Below are positions 49,593-60,178 of a stretch of 64,000 nt of DNA, piece after piece (within the stretch, counting starts at the first letter, position 1; every line of letters begins with the position of its first letter). The notes under the pieces were generated by a model that worked only from the letters and a program-made list of their open reading frames with translations, searched no databases and was not told the origin of the DNA. This DNA is from an uncultured Pelagibacteraceae bacterium (GTDB lineage Bacteria; Pseudomonadota; Alphaproteobacteria; Pelagibacterales; Pelagibacteraceae), in contig CACFNH010000002.1 in assembly GCA_902567685.1 (NCBI GenBank), forward strand, positions 106,268-170,267. The letters run 5' to 3'. A program made the position numbers and the translations under genes.

Positions 49593-50538
49593 TATTTTTC
49601 ATTCTTTCTTTTATTAACGGAACAATTCTTTGAGTCTCATCTAACTTATTATAAGTCCATAAATCAATACCTTCATTATATGCATCAAGATCTCTAATAA
49701 TTTTCATCTCTTGAAACTTTGAATAAAAATTTTCAAATCTATAATTGTTTCTTTTAGCTTCCATTTTAGCAATATAGATTGGTTTGGAAGTTAATGCAGC
49801 CTCAGAGATCATAGACGTAGAGTCGCATGTAACAACTATTATATCTGCTAAATCTAAAGATGATAAATAGGCTTTTTTATCAACATTTTTAATTACTAAG
49901 TGATCATGACTAAAAGTATTATTTGCTTTATTGATAATTTCTTTAGGTGTTCTGTAAGATGGAATTACAATTAGTTTGTATTTATCTGGCATAAATAGAG
50001 TTTTAATTTTATTAAACATTTTATCAATTTGGGATTCTGAAAAACTATAATATTTATTTGGTCCACCTATGATAAAAGCCACTACTTTTTTGTTCTCCTT
50101 TTCAATTTTTAAATAACGAGAATTTTTTTTTATCTCATCAATTGTCAAATAATGAATTGAGCCCACTGTTTTTATAACATTAGAACCATCTAAGTCATCA
50201 TGTTCGGGACAGATTATTAAATCAAAATTAGATAAGGAAACTTTAGGATCTTGAACGTGTATATTAAAAATTTGATTTTTATATCTTTTCTTTAGAGCTA
50301 TAGATGGAACTACACTTTTTCTTCCACAGGAAATAATTATTCTAGAGTCAAAAACAAATTTTTCTGTTAATAAATTTTCAGATATAGGGGTAAATTTAGG
50401 GGGGATATAATTCCAAAATCCTTTTAATTTAACGGTATGGTGACTAAAGTTTAAATTAAGAGCCTTTGCCAATCCTTCGGACTGACTTATCATCCCATGC
50501 ATACCTTGTGTTAAAAGAAGTGCTTTTAATTTAAACAT
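49579..50538 (-). CDS. ELM1-family (mitochondrial fission ELM1-like) glycosyltransferase-fold protein
   Basis: A 319-residue protein recognised by HVQDPKVSLSNFDLIICPEHDD, IIGGPNKYYSFSES and VTCDSTSMISEAALTSKPIY, all features of the ELM1 family, which has a GT-B-like fold. Bacterial members lie in envelope or sugar loci but their reaction is not established. It is the first gene of a two-gene unit with a 2OG oxygenase and is divergent from trxB with a 24-base gap. Confidence 0.82.
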   Translation of the reverse strand: MFKLKALLLTQGMHGMISQSEGLAKALNLNFSHHTVKLKGFWNYIPPKFTPISENLLTEKFVFDSRIIISCGRKSVVPSIALKKRYKNQIFNIHVQDPKVSLSNFDLIICPEHDDLDGSNVIKTVGSIHYLTIDEIKKNSRYLKIEKENKKVVAFIIGGPNKYYSFSESQIDKMFNKIKTLFMPDKYKLIVIPSYRTPKEIINKANNTFSHDHLVIKNVDKKAYLSSLDLADIIVVTCDSTSMISEAALTSKPIYIAKMEAKRNNYRFENFYSKFQEMKIIRDLDAYNEGIDLWTYNKLDETQRIVPLIKERMKNNGII

Positions 50539-50562
50539 TAATTACTATATATCTTTAATAGA

Positions 50563-51513
50563 ATGAATAATAAATCAACTAAACATACAAAAGTGTTAAT
50601 TCTTGGATCTGGTCCAGCTGGTTATACTGCAGCTATTTATGCGGCTAGAGCAATGCTTAAGCCCATTCTTGTTTCTGGATCTGAACCAGGTGGCCAGCTT
50701 TCAACTACTACAGATGTTGAAAATTACCCTGGTTATTCAAAAGTTATACAAGGCCCATGGTTAATGGAAGAAATGAAAGGTCAAGCAAAAGCTGTGGGAA
50801 CGGAAATGATACAAGATCATATAAATAAAGTCGATTTATCAAAAAAACCTTTCACAGCTCTAGGAGATAGCGGTCAAGTTTATACTTCTGATGCTATTAT
50901 CATTTCAACAGGAGCACAGGCGCGCTGGTTAAATTTAAAATCTGAACAAAACTTTCGAGGCTTTGGTGTTTCTGCTTGCGCAACTTGCGATGGTTTTTTC
51001 TTTAAAAATAAAGAAGTTGCAGTCGTTGGTGGTGGTAATGCTGCAGTTGAAGAAGCAATGTTTTTAACTAAATTTGCCTCTAAAGTTAAATTAATTCATA
51101 GAAGAAATGAATTAAGAGCAGAAAAGATGCTTCAAGAAAAATTGAAAGCTAATAAAAATATTGAAATAATTTGGGATAGCGTTGTTGAAGAAGTACTTGG
51201 AACTAATGAACCAAAAGGTGTTAATGGCATAAAAATAAAGAATACAAAAAACAACAAGATAAAAGAATTAAAAGTTGACGGACTATTTGTGGCAATTGGA
51301 CATGACCCTGCTACTTCTTTGTTTAAAAATCAGTTAAAGATGGATAAAGAAGGATATCTAATTACAAAACCGGATTCTACAGAAACAAGTATCTCAGGAG
51401 TGTTTGCAGCTGGCGATGTTAAGGATAAAATTTTTAGACAAGCAGTAACCGCAGCTGGAATGGGATGTATGTCAGCCTTGGAAGCGGAAAAATATCTTTC
51501 TCATTCTAAGTAA
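50563..51513 (+). CDS. trxB: Thioredoxin reductase
   Basis: NADPH-dependent flavoenzyme of 316 residues that reduces thioredoxin. It has the FAD GSGPAGYTAAIYAARA motif, redox-active Cys139-Ala-Thr-Cys142, NADPH motif VVGGGNAAVEEA and the C-terminal GVFAAGDVKDK. The 3' end overlaps that of the aminotransferase gene by eight bases. Confidence 0.97.
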   Translation: MNNKSTKHTKVLILGSGPAGYTAAIYAARAMLKPILVSGSEPGGQLSTTTDVENYPGYSKVIQGPWLMEEMKGQAKAVGTEMIQDHINKVDLSKKPFTALGDSGQVYTSDAIIISTGAQARWLNLKSEQNFRGFGVSACATCDGFFFKNKEVAVVGGGNAAVEEAMFLTKFASKVKLIHRRNELRAEKMLQEKLKANKNIEIIWDSVVEEVLGTNEPKGVNGIKIKNTKNNKIKELKVDGLFVAIGHDPATSLFKNQLKMDKEGYLITKPDSTETSISGVFAAGDVKDKIFRQAVTAAGMGCMSALEAEKYLSHSK

Positions 51514-52693
51514 GATTTTCACAAAAGATTTTTATTCTTTGCATGGCATTCTTCAAATTTTCCTTTGAAGTTGCATAAGATATTCTAAAATATCCATTTA
51601 AACCAAAAGCAGAACCCTGGACAACAGCTACCTCTGATTTTTCTAATAACTTTTCGACAAAATCTTTATCAGTTTTTAATTTTGTTTTATTTCCTAATAA
51701 TTTTTTACAACTTGGAAATACATAAAATGCACCTTCTGGTTTTAAACAGTTTATTCCTTTAATTTCATTTAAACTATCAACCACAAAATCTCTTCTTTCT
51801 TTAAAAGAATTTGCTCGTTCTTTTATAAAATCTTGTGTTCCATTTAAAGCTTCTACAGCAGCTGCCTGACTAATAGATGTAGGATTACTTGTGGACTGAG
51901 ATTGAATTTTTGCCATTGCTTTAATTATTTCTTTAGGTCCAGCAGCATATCCTATTCTCCAACCAGTCATAGAATATGATTTGCTTACTCCGTTCATTGT
52001 TAAAGTTCTTTCTTTTAAAGACTCTATTTGTGCAATTGTGAAGAAATTAAAATTATCATAAGTAATATGTTCATAAATATCATCACTTAAAATATAGATA
52101 TTTTTGTATTTAATTAATATTTTTGATAATTCTATAATTTCTTCTTTTGTATACGCTGAACCAGTTGGGTTTGAAGGGGAGTTTATAATTATCCATTTTG
52201 TTTTTTTTGAAATAGCTTTTTTAAGTTTAATTGGAGTAATTTTAAAACCATCTTTCTCATCACACTTAACAATTTTAGGATTTCCGCCTGCTAATAAAAT
52301 AATATCAGGATAAGAAACCCAGTAAGGTGCAGGTATTATAACTTCATCTCCTTTATTTATTGTTGACATAAAAGCATTGTATAAAACTTGTTTTCCTCCA
52401 GTTCCGACAGATATTTGATCTAAATCATAGCTCAGATTATTCTCTCTTTGGAACTTTGCTCGAATAGCTTTTTTTAAAGCTGGTGTTCCGTCAACTGCAG
52501 TGTATTTTGTGTCACCTATCTTAATAGCTTTTATAGCAGCTTCCTTAATATTATCAGGAGTATCAAAATCTGGCTCTCCAGCCCCTAAACCAATAACATC
52601 CCTGCCGGCAGCCCTCATTTCCCTAGCTTTTGACGTAACAGCTATAGTGGGGGACGGTTTTATACGTTTTAAACTATTGGAAACTATGCTCAT
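51506..52693 (-). CDS. aspC: Aspartate/aromatic class I aminotransferase
   Basis: PLP-dependent fold-type I aminotransferase (subgroup Ib) of 395 residues. The PLP-binding lysine is Lys238 (NGVSKSYSMTGWRIGYAAG). GAGEPDFDTPDNIK, NSPSNPTGSAYTKEE and the C-terminal FRISYATS are typical of alphaproteobacterial aspartate aminotransferase, which makes aspartate from oxaloacetate and glutamate. Other substrates are possible. Confidence 0.92.
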   Translation of the reverse strand: MSIVSNSLKRIKPSPTIAVTSKAREMRAAGRDVIGLGAGEPDFDTPDNIKEAAIKAIKIGDTKYTAVDGTPALKKAIRAKFQRENNLSYDLDQISVGTGGKQVLYNAFMSTINKGDEVIIPAPYWVSYPDIILLAGGNPKIVKCDEKDGFKITPIKLKKAISKKTKWIIINSPSNPTGSAYTKEEIIELSKILIKYKNIYILSDDIYEHITYDNFNFFTIAQIESLKERTLTMNGVSKSYSMTGWRIGYAAGPKEIIKAMAKIQSQSTSNPTSISQAAAVEALNGTQDFIKERANSFKERRDFVVDSLNEIKGINCLKPEGAFYVFPSCKKLLGNKTKLKTDKDFVEKLLEKSEVAVVQGSAFGLNGYFRISYATSKENLKNAMQRIKIFCENLT

Positions 52694-52734
52694 TGAAATT
52701 TATAATATTATTTTTAAATTATTATTAACACAAA

Positions 52735-54903
52735 ATGCAAAATACTTATCAAGAAAAAATACTAGATATTGAAAGTACTAACAATTCAATAAAGAAAAAG
52801 TTGGAGGGTGGTATTAAATTTAAAATTAAAAGTGATTTTCAACCTGCTGGAGATCAGCCAGAAGCCATAAAAGCGCTTACGAAAAATTTAAAAGATAAAA
52901 AAAATGAACAAGTTCTTCTTGGTGTTACTGGATCTGGAAAAACTTTCACAATGGCGAAAGTAATAGAATCAACTAATAGACCTGCTTTGGTTCTAGCTCC
53001 AAATAAAACTTTGGCTGCTCAGCTTTATGGGGAATTTAAAAATTTTTTTCCCGATAATGCTGTGGAATATTTTGTTTCCTATTATGACTATTATACTCCT
53101 GAGGCGTACGTTCCAAGATCCGATACCTATATAGAAAAAGAAGCGTCAATTAATGAACAGATTGATAGAATGAGACATTCGGCTACAAGATCTTTGTTGG
53201 AAAGAGATGATGTAATTATTGTAGCTAGTGTTTCGTGTATTTATGGACTTGGGTCAGTAGAAGCTTATAGCAAAATGACTATTACCCTCAAGAAAAATAA
53301 TGATTATGATAGAGATGATTTAATAAGAACTTTTACAACACTACAGTACAAAAGAAATGATCAAAATTTTTTTAGAGGAACTTTTAGAGTAAGAGGTGAA
53401 AATTTAGAAATTTTTCCATCACATTTGGAAGATAGAGCTTGGAGAATAAGTTTTAATTTAAACAAATTAGAAAAGATTGAAGAGTTTGATCCTTTAACAG
53501 GAGACAAAACAAATAATTACTCAATTATAAAAATTTATGCAAACAGCCACTACATAACTCCAAAACCAACAATGGAACAGGCTATAAGACAAATAAAATC
53601 AGAATTAGCTGAAACATTAAAAAAACATCGTGCAAATAATAAACTTCTTGAAGAACAAAGGTTGAGGGAAAGAACTAAGTTCGATCTTGAAATGATTGAA
53701 GCAACAGGAACTTGCGCAGGAATTGAAAATTATTCAAGATTTTTATCTGGGCGAAAGGCAGGTGAGCCGCCTCCTACATTGTTTGAGTATTTTCCTGACA
53801 ATACAATTATATTTGTTGATGAAAGTCACGTAACTGTTCCGCAATTAAACGGAATGTACAAAGGTGACAGAACTAGAAAGAGTACATTAGCAGAGTATGG
53901 TTTTAGACTACCTTCTTGCATGGACAACAGGCCACTTAAGTTTGAAGAGTGGGATATGATGAGAACTCAAACTGTATTTGTTTCAGCTACTCCAGGACCC
54001 TGGGAATTAAAACAAACAGATAACAAATATATTGATCAAATTATAAGACCTACAGGCTTAATTGATCCTCCTGTTGAAATTAGGCCAGCAAAAACACAAG
54101 TAGATGATTTAATGCACGAGGCTGCAAAAGTTATTGGGAGTGGATACCGTATTTTAGCAACGACCCTAACAAAAAAGATGGCTGAAGATCTAACAGAATA
54201 TCTTCATGAAAATGGTCTGAAGGTAAGATATATGCATTCAGATATCGATACTTTAGAAAGAATTGAAATTATAAGAGATTTAAGACTCGGGGTATTTGAT
54301 ATTTTAGTTGGAATAAATCTTTTAAGAGAAGGATTAGATATTCCAGAGTGTGGCTTGGTTGCAATTCTTGATGCTGACAAAGAGGGTTTTTTAAGATCTG
54401 AAACATCTTTAATTCAAACTATTGGTAGAGCAGCAAGAAACATAGATGGAAAAGTTATTCTTTATGCGGACAAAATCACAAAAAGCATAGAAAAAGCTAT
54501 CAAAGAAACGGATAGGAGAAGGGTAAAACAATTAGAATATAATAAAAAGAACAATATTACTGCAGAGTCTATCAAAAAAGAAATTGGAGATATTTTGCAA
54601 TCTGTTTATGAGAAAGATTATGTAAATATAAAAGAGTCAAATATTGGATCAAATCTCAAAAAACACTTAAAAGGATTAAATAAAAAGATGAAAGAAGCTG
54701 CTTCAAATTTAGAATTTGAAGAAGCAGCAAAAATAAGAGATGAAATAAGAAAATTAGAGGCAAGTGAATTGGAAATAACGTTGAACCCAAAGATAAGTCA
54801 GTATAATTTAAAAAATAAAGTTTATCCCAAAGGTAGATCAACTCTTGGGATGCCAGGAAGTAAAACAAAAAAGCATCAAAAAAAATGGAAGCCAAAAAAA
54901 TAA
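52735..54903 (+). CDS. uvrB: UvrB, excision-nuclease damage-recognition subunit
   Basis: A 722-residue helicase-like subunit of UvrABC: Walker [14 protein letters not shown], the beta-hairpin region [38 protein letters not shown] and [11 protein letters not shown]-terminal UVR motif ([21 protein letters not shown], in parts) binds UvrC. It heads an operon with the PTR1-like reductase, folB, uvrC, pgsA and a methyltransferase. Confidence 0.97.
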   Translation: MQNTYQEKILDIESTNNSIKKKLEGGIKFKIKSDFQPAGDQPEAIKALTKNLKDKKNEQVLLGVTGSGKTFTMAKVIESTNRPALVLAPNKTLAAQLYGEFKNFFPDNAVEYFVSYYDYYTPEAYVPRSDTYIEKEASINEQIDRMRHSATRSLLERDDVIIVASVSCIYGLGSVEAYSKMTITLKKNNDYDRDDLIRTFTTLQYKRNDQNFFRGTFRVRGENLEIFPSHLEDRAWRISFNLNKLEKIEEFDPLTGDKTNNYSIIKIYANSHYITPKPTMEQAIRQIKSELAETLKKHRANNKLLEEQRLRERTKFDLEMIEATGTCAGIENYSRFLSGRKAGEPPPTLFEYFPDNTIIFVDESHVTVPQLNGMYKGDRTRKSTLAEYGFRLPSCMDNRPLKFEEWDMMRTQTVFVSATPGPWELKQTDNKYIDQIIRPTGLIDPPVEIRPAKTQVDDLMHEAAKVIGSGYRILATTLTKKMAEDLTEYLHENGLKVRYMHSDIDTLERIEIIRDLRLGVFDILVGINLLREGLDIPECGLVAILDADKEGFLRSETSLIQTIGRAARNIDGKVILYADKITKSIEKAIKETDRRRVKQLEYNKKNNITAESIKKEIGDILQSVYEKDYVNIKESNIGSNLKKHLKGLNKKMKEAASNLEFEEAAKIRDEIRKLEASELEITLNPKISQYNLKNKVYPKGRSTLGMPGSKTKKHQKKWKPKK

Positions 54904-55640
54904 TTGTAACAGGTAGTGCTACTAGGATAGGTGCTGCAATTGCTAAATCGCTAGCAAGTTATGGTGTACAAATTACACTGCACTACAATAAATCATCAAA
55001 AGAAGTTAAAAAATTAAAAATTGAATTAGAAAATTATGGTTCAGAAGTTTTTTTGATTAAAGCAGATCTATCTAAAACGGTAGAGTCTAAAAAAATTATC
55101 CCTTTTGCTTATAAAATGATGAAAGGTTTAGATTGTTTAATTAACAATGCTTCTGTTTTTGAAAAAGATGATTTGTCTAATTTTAATGAAATAAGTTTTA
55201 AAAAGCATTTAAATGTTAATTTAAAAGCCCCTGCTATCCTTACTCAAGATTTCAAAAAATATTTAAAATCGAAAAAAGGAAATATAGTGAATATTATTGA
55301 CCAAAGAATATTTAAACTAACTCCTTACTTCTTTTCTTACACTCTTAGTAAAACTGGCCTTCAAACACTTACAAAAATATCAGCGATGGCTTTGTCACCC
55401 AATATAAGAGTTAATGGTATTGCTCCGGGACCAACAATTAAAAATAAAAGACAATCTGAAAGACATTTTAAAAAACAATGGAAATCCTTAATTCTTAAAG
55501 ATAAAGTTGATCCAAAAAATATTTGTGAAACAGTTAAATATTTTATTTGTAATGATAACGTTACTGGTCAAATTGTAAGTGTAGATGGAGGTCAATCACT
55601 CGCCTGGAAAACACCAGATATAATCAATACTAAAGAATGA
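54885..55640 (+). CDS. PTR1/FolM-like pteridine reductase (SDR family)
   Basis: A 251-residue short-chain dehydrogenase. Two features separate it from FabG-type enzymes: the cofactor motif TGSATRIG fits the TGxxxRxG of pteridine reductases, and the usual catalytic Ser is replaced by Asp139, followed by Tyr152 and Lys156. The Asp-13-Tyr-4-Lys spacing equals that of Leishmania PTR1 (Asp181, Tyr194, Lys198). It overlaps folB, so reduction of dihydrofolate or dihydromonapterin is likely. The start overlaps uvrB by 19 bases. Confidence 0.8.
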   Translation: MEAKKIIVTGSATRIGAAIAKSLASYGVQITLHYNKSSKEVKKLKIELENYGSEVFLIKADLSKTVESKKIIPFAYKMMKGLDCLINNASVFEKDDLSNFNEISFKKHLNVNLKAPAILTQDFKKYLKSKKGNIVNIIDQRIFKLTPYFFSYTLSKTGLQTLTKISAMALSPNIRVNGIAPGPTIKNKRQSERHFKKQWKSLILKDKVDPKNICETVKYFICNDNVTGQIVSVDGGQSLAWKTPDIINTKE

Positions 55641-56047
55641 AAAAAAAGAATTTAAAAATTGTTAAATTAAAAAGAAAAGAAAATTATTCTTATAAAAGAA
55701 AAATTTTGGTTTCGGATTTAACTCTTTTAATGTCCATTGGTATTCATAACTTTGAAAAAATCAAAAAACAGGAGGTAAAATTTAACATAAGCATAGATAT
55801 TAACCCTTCTCTTTTTCCCAATAAAGACAATCTTAATAGCATTGTTAATTATGAAACGATCATAAAAATTATTGCTAGAATTACAAAAAGTAAACATTAT
55901 GACTTATTAGAAACATTGGCTGAAGATATTTTTCATGAATTATTTAAAAATTACAATATTCAAAAAATAAAACTTAAAATTCAAAAAACTCAAATTATAA
56001 AAAACACTTCTTCCGTAGGAATAGAAATTACAAAAAAAAGGTTATGA
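55637..56047 (+). CDS. folB: Dihydroneopterin aldolase-like protein
   Basis: A 136-residue FolB-fold protein: [22 protein letters not shown] (in parts), [29 protein letters not shown] with the conserved catalytic-region Tyr and Glu, and a final strand with VGIEITKK. It acts in tetrahydrofolate synthesis, releasing glycolaldehyde from dihydroneopterin. It overlaps both the PTR1-like gene and uvrC by four bases. Confidence 0.85.
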   Translation: MKKKNLKIVKLKRKENYSYKRKILVSDLTLLMSIGIHNFEKIKKQEVKFNISIDINPSLFPNKDNLNSIVNYETIIKIIARITKSKHYDLLETLAEDIFHELFKNYNIQKIKLKIQKTQIIKNTSSVGIEITKKRL

Positions 56048-57883
56048 TAAATAACTTAGATCTAGGAAAAAAAGTAATTAAAGATAAAATTCCACTTTTG
56101 CCAAAAAATCCTGGTGTATATAGGATGCTAAGCGTTAAAAAAGAAATTTTGTACATTGGAAAAGCAAAAAATATACCCAATAGATTAAAAAGTTATGTTT
56201 CTGATACTAATTTGGCTATTCGAACTGAAAGGATGTTATCTCTTACTAAATATTTAGAAATCACAACAACAACAAATGAAAGTGAAGCCTTGCTACTAGA
56301 GGCAAATTTAATCAAAAAATATAAACCAAGATTTAATATTTTATTAAGAGATGATAAATCTTTTCCCTACATATTTATTGGACACAAAGATAAGTGGCCG
56401 CAATTAACTAAATTAAGAGGGAAAAAAAATAGAGATGGATATTATTTTGGGCCCTTTGCTTCAATAGGATCTGCTAATTGGACGATCAAAATACTTCAAA
56501 AAATTTTTATGCTTAGAGTTTGTGATGACACAGTTTTTAAAAATAGAAAAAGACCGTGCATACTTTTTCAAATTAAAAGATGTTCGGCACCATGTGTTAA
56601 TCATATAGATGAAAAAAATTATAAAAAAGCTGTATATGATGCAGTAGATTTTATTTCTGGCAAATCTAGAAAAATTCAAAAAAAATTATCTAAAGAAATG
56701 GAAAAGGCTAGTAAAGAATTAGATTATGAAAAGGCAGCAGTTGCGAGAGATAGAATAAAGGCGTTAACAGAAATACAATCTTCACAAAAAGTTAATGAAA
56801 CTAATTTAAATGAAGCAGATGTAATCAGCATTCACAAGGATTCAGGTAAAAGCTGTATACAAATATTTTTTTTTTAGATCAAAACAAAATTGGGGTAATC
56901 AGGCTTTTTTCCCCAAACATGATCCGGATGAAAAATTAGAAAATATTTTATCTTCTTTTATTTCACAATTTTATGAAAATAAAACAATGCCAAAATTAAT
57001 TATTACCAACCATGAGATTTATGAAAAGGATTTACTAGAAAAAACTTTTAGTAAAAAAGAAAATAAGGATGTTATTATTAAAAAATCAAAAACAAAAGAA
57101 GAAATAAACTTATCTAATTTAGCTCAAAAAAATGCTAAACAGGCTCTAACTCAAAAACTTTATGATACTCAAAGTAATACGAACTTAATTGAAAACCTTG
57201 CCAAAAAATTTGGCCTTAATCAAAATCCTGACCTAATTGAAGTTTATGATAATAGTCATATTCAAGGTAACGATTGTGTAGGTGCCTTGATTACTTTTGG
57301 AAATGAAGGATTTAATAAAAAAAGATATAGAAAATTTAATATAAAAAATGATACTGTTAAAGGAGATGATTACGGAATGTTAAAAGAAGTTCTTTTTAGA
57401 AGATTTTCAAAAGTGATAAAAGAAAAAGCTGGAGCATTATCCTTACCAAATCTAGTGATGGTAGATGGAGGAAAAGGACAATATTCAGTTAGTAGAGAAG
57501 TTTTAAACGAACTTGGTTTGCATGACGTGCCAATTATTGCAATTGCAAAAGGGAAAAAACGAAATGCAGGAGACGAAACAATGTTCTATAAAGAAAAGGT
57601 TTATAAATTTGAAAAAAATGACCCTCTTCTATTTTTTATTCAAAGATTAAGAGATGAAGCTCATAGATTTGCAATTAGCTCTCATAGATCAAAAAGAAAG
57701 AAAAATTTAAATAAATCATTATTAGATCAAATTCAAGGAATCGGAAAGCAGAGAAAAAGGTTTTTGTTAAATCACTTTGGATCAGCAAGATCAGTTGAAT
57801 CGGCAAGTTTAGAGGAGTTAAAATCAGTAGAAGGAATTGAAGACAATATAGCTAAGAAAATATATGATTATTTTCACGAATAA
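56044..57883 (+). pseudogene. uvrC: UvrC, excision-nuclease subunit, interrupted by a +1 frameshift in a T10 tract
   Basis: Together the two frames encode a full-length UvrC (about 612 residues): GIY-YIG domain ([21 protein letters not shown]), UVR motif, RNase H-like endonuclease domain ([22 protein letters not shown]) and C-terminal helix-hairpin-helix repeats. The first frame stops at TAG (56875-56877) right after ten T residues (56866-56875). Removing one T restores the family sequence without a gap: IQIFFF continues into [15 protein letters not shown]. No other damage is seen. Either it is a sequencing or assembly error, a very recent mutation, or the frame is restored by transcriptional slippage. 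Confidence 0.9.
56866..56875 (+). other. T10 homopolymer at the uvrC frameshift
   Basis: Ten consecutive T residues. Nine would keep uvrC in frame (ATA followed by three TTT codons and AGA). Tracts this long are prone to polymerase slippage and sequencing error. Confidence 0.95.
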
Positions 57884-58474
57884 ATGAAAATTAAAATACC
57901 AAACATATTAACAATAGGAAGAATAATCATTGTTCCAATTTTTGTTATTTCATTTTTCTTACCAGGTTTTTACGGAGATTTAATACCTTTTTCTCTTTTC
58001 GTACTGGCAAGCTTTACAGATTACCTTGATGGTTTGCTTGCAAGACTTTTTAAGGAAGAGTCTAAACTAGGAGAAATGTTAGATCCTATAGCTGACAAAA
58101 TATTAGTTTCGGCAGCTTTAATTTTGCTAGTAATGGATGAGACAATAAAAAATTATGAAGTAATAGCTGCAATAATAATATTGACTAGAGAAATTCTTGT
58201 TTCAGGACTGAGGGAGTATTTAGCTAAAATAAGTGTGGCTATACCTGTAACTAGTTTAACTAAACTAAAAACATTTCTACAAATGTTATCTATAGCTATT
58301 TTATTGACCGGAGAAAGTGGGAATAAAATTATTAATTTTCAAGATTATAATGCCCAAACTATTGGAATAATATTGCTTTGGCTTTCTGCGTTTTTAACCA
58401 TTTATACTGCATATGATTATCTAGTTAAAGGCATAGATCATGCTCTCACTGAAGATGATAAGAAAACTAAGTAA
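57884..58474 (+). CDS. pgsA: CDP-diacylglycerol--glycerol-3-phosphate 3-phosphatidyltransferase
   Basis: Integral membrane enzyme of 196 residues that makes phosphatidylglycerol phosphate. It has the CDP-alcohol phosphotransferase motif D-G-x2-A-R-x8-G-x3-D-x3-D (DYLDGLLARLFKEESKLGEM then LDPIADK) and several hydrophobic helices. Its ATG immediately follows the uvrC stop codon. Confidence 0.95.
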   Translation: MKIKIPNILTIGRIIIVPIFVISFFLPGFYGDLIPFSLFVLASFTDYLDGLLARLFKEESKLGEMLDPIADKILVSAALILLVMDETIKNYEVIAAIIILTREILVSGLREYLAKISVAIPVTSLTKLKTFLQMLSIAILLTGESGNKIINFQDYNAQTIGIILLWLSAFLTIYTAYDYLVKGIDHALTEDDKKTK

Positions 58475-59218
58475 ATGAGTTTAACAGAAATAAATATTAA
58501 AGAAAAAGATTTTCATAATAAACTTCATTCTCATGATGGAAGAAGAAGAGAGGGGTTTTTTTATAAATCAATCTTTAATTTGTATGAAGATTTTCACTTA
58601 TATTTACAGAAAAATTCTAAAAATAAAAAAATATTAGATTATGGTTGTGGTACAGGAAGTATAACTGAAAAAATTGCTAAATTAAAACCTGATCAAATTA
58701 TAGGGATAGATATATCTGAGGTTTCAATAAATAAAGCTTTGGAAAAAGCAAAAAAACTAAATTTGAAAATTGAATATAAAGTTGATAATTGTGAAAAATC
58801 AAGTTTTCAGGAAAATACCTTTGATTTAATTTATGGAACTGGAATTTTACATCACTTAAATTTAGAGCTTTCTATAAAAGAAATTCACCGAATTTTAAAA
58901 AAAAATGGAACTATGATATTTATCGAACCTCTTGGCACTAACCCAATTATAAATCTTTATAGAAAATTAACACCAAAATCACGTTCTGAGGATGAACATC
59001 CTTTTGTTTGGAAAGACTTTAATTTACTAAGAAAAACCTATGGTCAGATAGATTGTAAATATTATGGTTTTTTTACTTTAGTTTTTTTTCTTTTTTATAA
59101 AGACCCAGAAAAATCTTCATTATTTAAAATTCTCGCCAAAATTGATCAATTAATTTTCAAAATTAAATTTCTTAGATTTTTAGCTTGGTCAGTTTTAATT
59201 ATTGGAAAAAAAACTTAA
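58475..59218 (+). CDS. Class I SAM-dependent methyltransferase
   Basis: A 247-residue protein with a Methyltransf_11/25-type core: motif I ILDYGCGTGSITEKIAKL (about residues 45-62), motif II GIDISEVS and a later IFIEPLGTNP. A hydrophobic C-terminal third (VFFLFYKDPE...FLRFLAWSVLIIG) suggests membrane association. It follows pgsA with no gap, so a lipid or quinone-like substrate is possible but unproven. Confidence 0.8.
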   Translation: MSLTEINIKEKDFHNKLHSHDGRRREGFFYKSIFNLYEDFHLYLQKNSKNKKILDYGCGTGSITEKIAKLKPDQIIGIDISEVSINKALEKAKKLNLKIEYKVDNCEKSSFQENTFDLIYGTGILHHLNLELSIKEIHRILKKNGTMIFIEPLGTNPIINLYRKLTPKSRSEDEHPFVWKDFNLLRKTYGQIDCKYYGFFTLVFFLFYKDPEKSSLFKILAKIDQLIFKIKFLRFLAWSVLIIGKKT

Positions 59219-60102
59219 GCTGCTGATTTTTTTCTTACCAAACTCTGATAGCTTTCTGATAAATCTTTAATCATATTACAGACTTTAAAATGATTTTTTT
59301 CGATTTGTGAAACAGGAGTCACTTCTGCTGCCGTTCCTGTCAAAAAACAACCAGTAAAATTTTTCATCTCTTCAGGTTTAATTTTTCTTTCAAAAACCTT
59401 TATCCCTTTTGATTTTGCTATATCTATTATGCATCGTCTTGTAATGCCATCTAAAAAAGAATCTGGAGTTGGTGTATGTAGCTCACCATTTGAATTTTTA
59501 AAAAAAATATTTGCGCCAGTTGCCTCTGCAATATTACCTTCATGATCTAGCAATAATGAGTCGGTATATCCTTGAGTTTCCGCTTCATGTTTTGAAAGAG
59601 TGCAAATCATATACAATCCTGCTGCCTTGCTATCCCATGGAACAGAATTCGGTGCTGGTCTTCTCCACGAAGATATATTTAATTTGATTCCTTTTAGTTT
59701 CAATTTAGGATCAAAATATGAACCCCACTCCCATGTGGCTATAGCAACATTAATCGTGCTTTTTTGTGAAGAAAGCGCCATCATTTCACTTCCTCTCCAA
59801 ACAACGGGTCTCACATATCCATTTTGAACTTTTTGAATATTAACAATCTCCTTAGAAGCATCATTAATTTCTTTTTGACTATATGGAACTTTTATATCTA
59901 ATCTTTTTGCAGAATAAAATAATCTCTCGGTATGCTCTTCTAATTTAAAAATTTCATTATCATAAACTCTTTCACCTTCAAATACACAGCTAGCATAATG
60001 CAAGCCATGATTTAAAACGTGAATTTGGGCATCTTTCCAATCTACAGTTTTGCCATTAAACCATATTTTACCTGACCTTTTATCAAAGGGTATGTTTTCC
60101 AT
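59215..60102 (-). CDS. ilvE: Branched-chain amino acid aminotransferase
   Basis: Fold-type IV PLP aminotransferase of 295 residues acting on Leu, Ile and Val. PLP lysine is Lys159 (WDSKAAGLY). GLHYASCVFEGERVY, EATGANIFF and FLTGTAAEVTPV are present. It is the common proteobacterial IlvE type. Its end overlaps the methyltransferase gene by four bases. Confidence 0.94.
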   Translation of the reverse strand: MENIPFDKRSGKIWFNGKTVDWKDAQIHVLNHGLHYASCVFEGERVYDNEIFKLEEHTERLFYSAKRLDIKVPYSQKEINDASKEIVNIQKVQNGYVRPVVWRGSEMMALSSQKSTINVAIATWEWGSYFDPKLKLKGIKLNISSWRRPAPNSVPWDSKAAGLYMICTLSKHEAETQGYTDSLLLDHEGNIAEATGANIFFKNSNGELHTPTPDSFLDGITRRCIIDIAKSKGIKVFERKIKPEEMKNFTGCFLTGTAAEVTPVSQIEKNHFKVCNMIKDLSESYQSLVRKKSAA

Positions 60103-60178
60103 AAAAATTAATATAACGATTTTTTAGTTACAAAAAAGTATATTTCTTAATACAATAAGTCAATATAACTTACCAATT

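Noticed and set aside
56987..57883. Second half of uvrC as an independent gene
   Set aside because: Sequence before this ATG, back to the T10 tract, continues the UvrC family sequence without a gap, so it is one gene with a frameshift.
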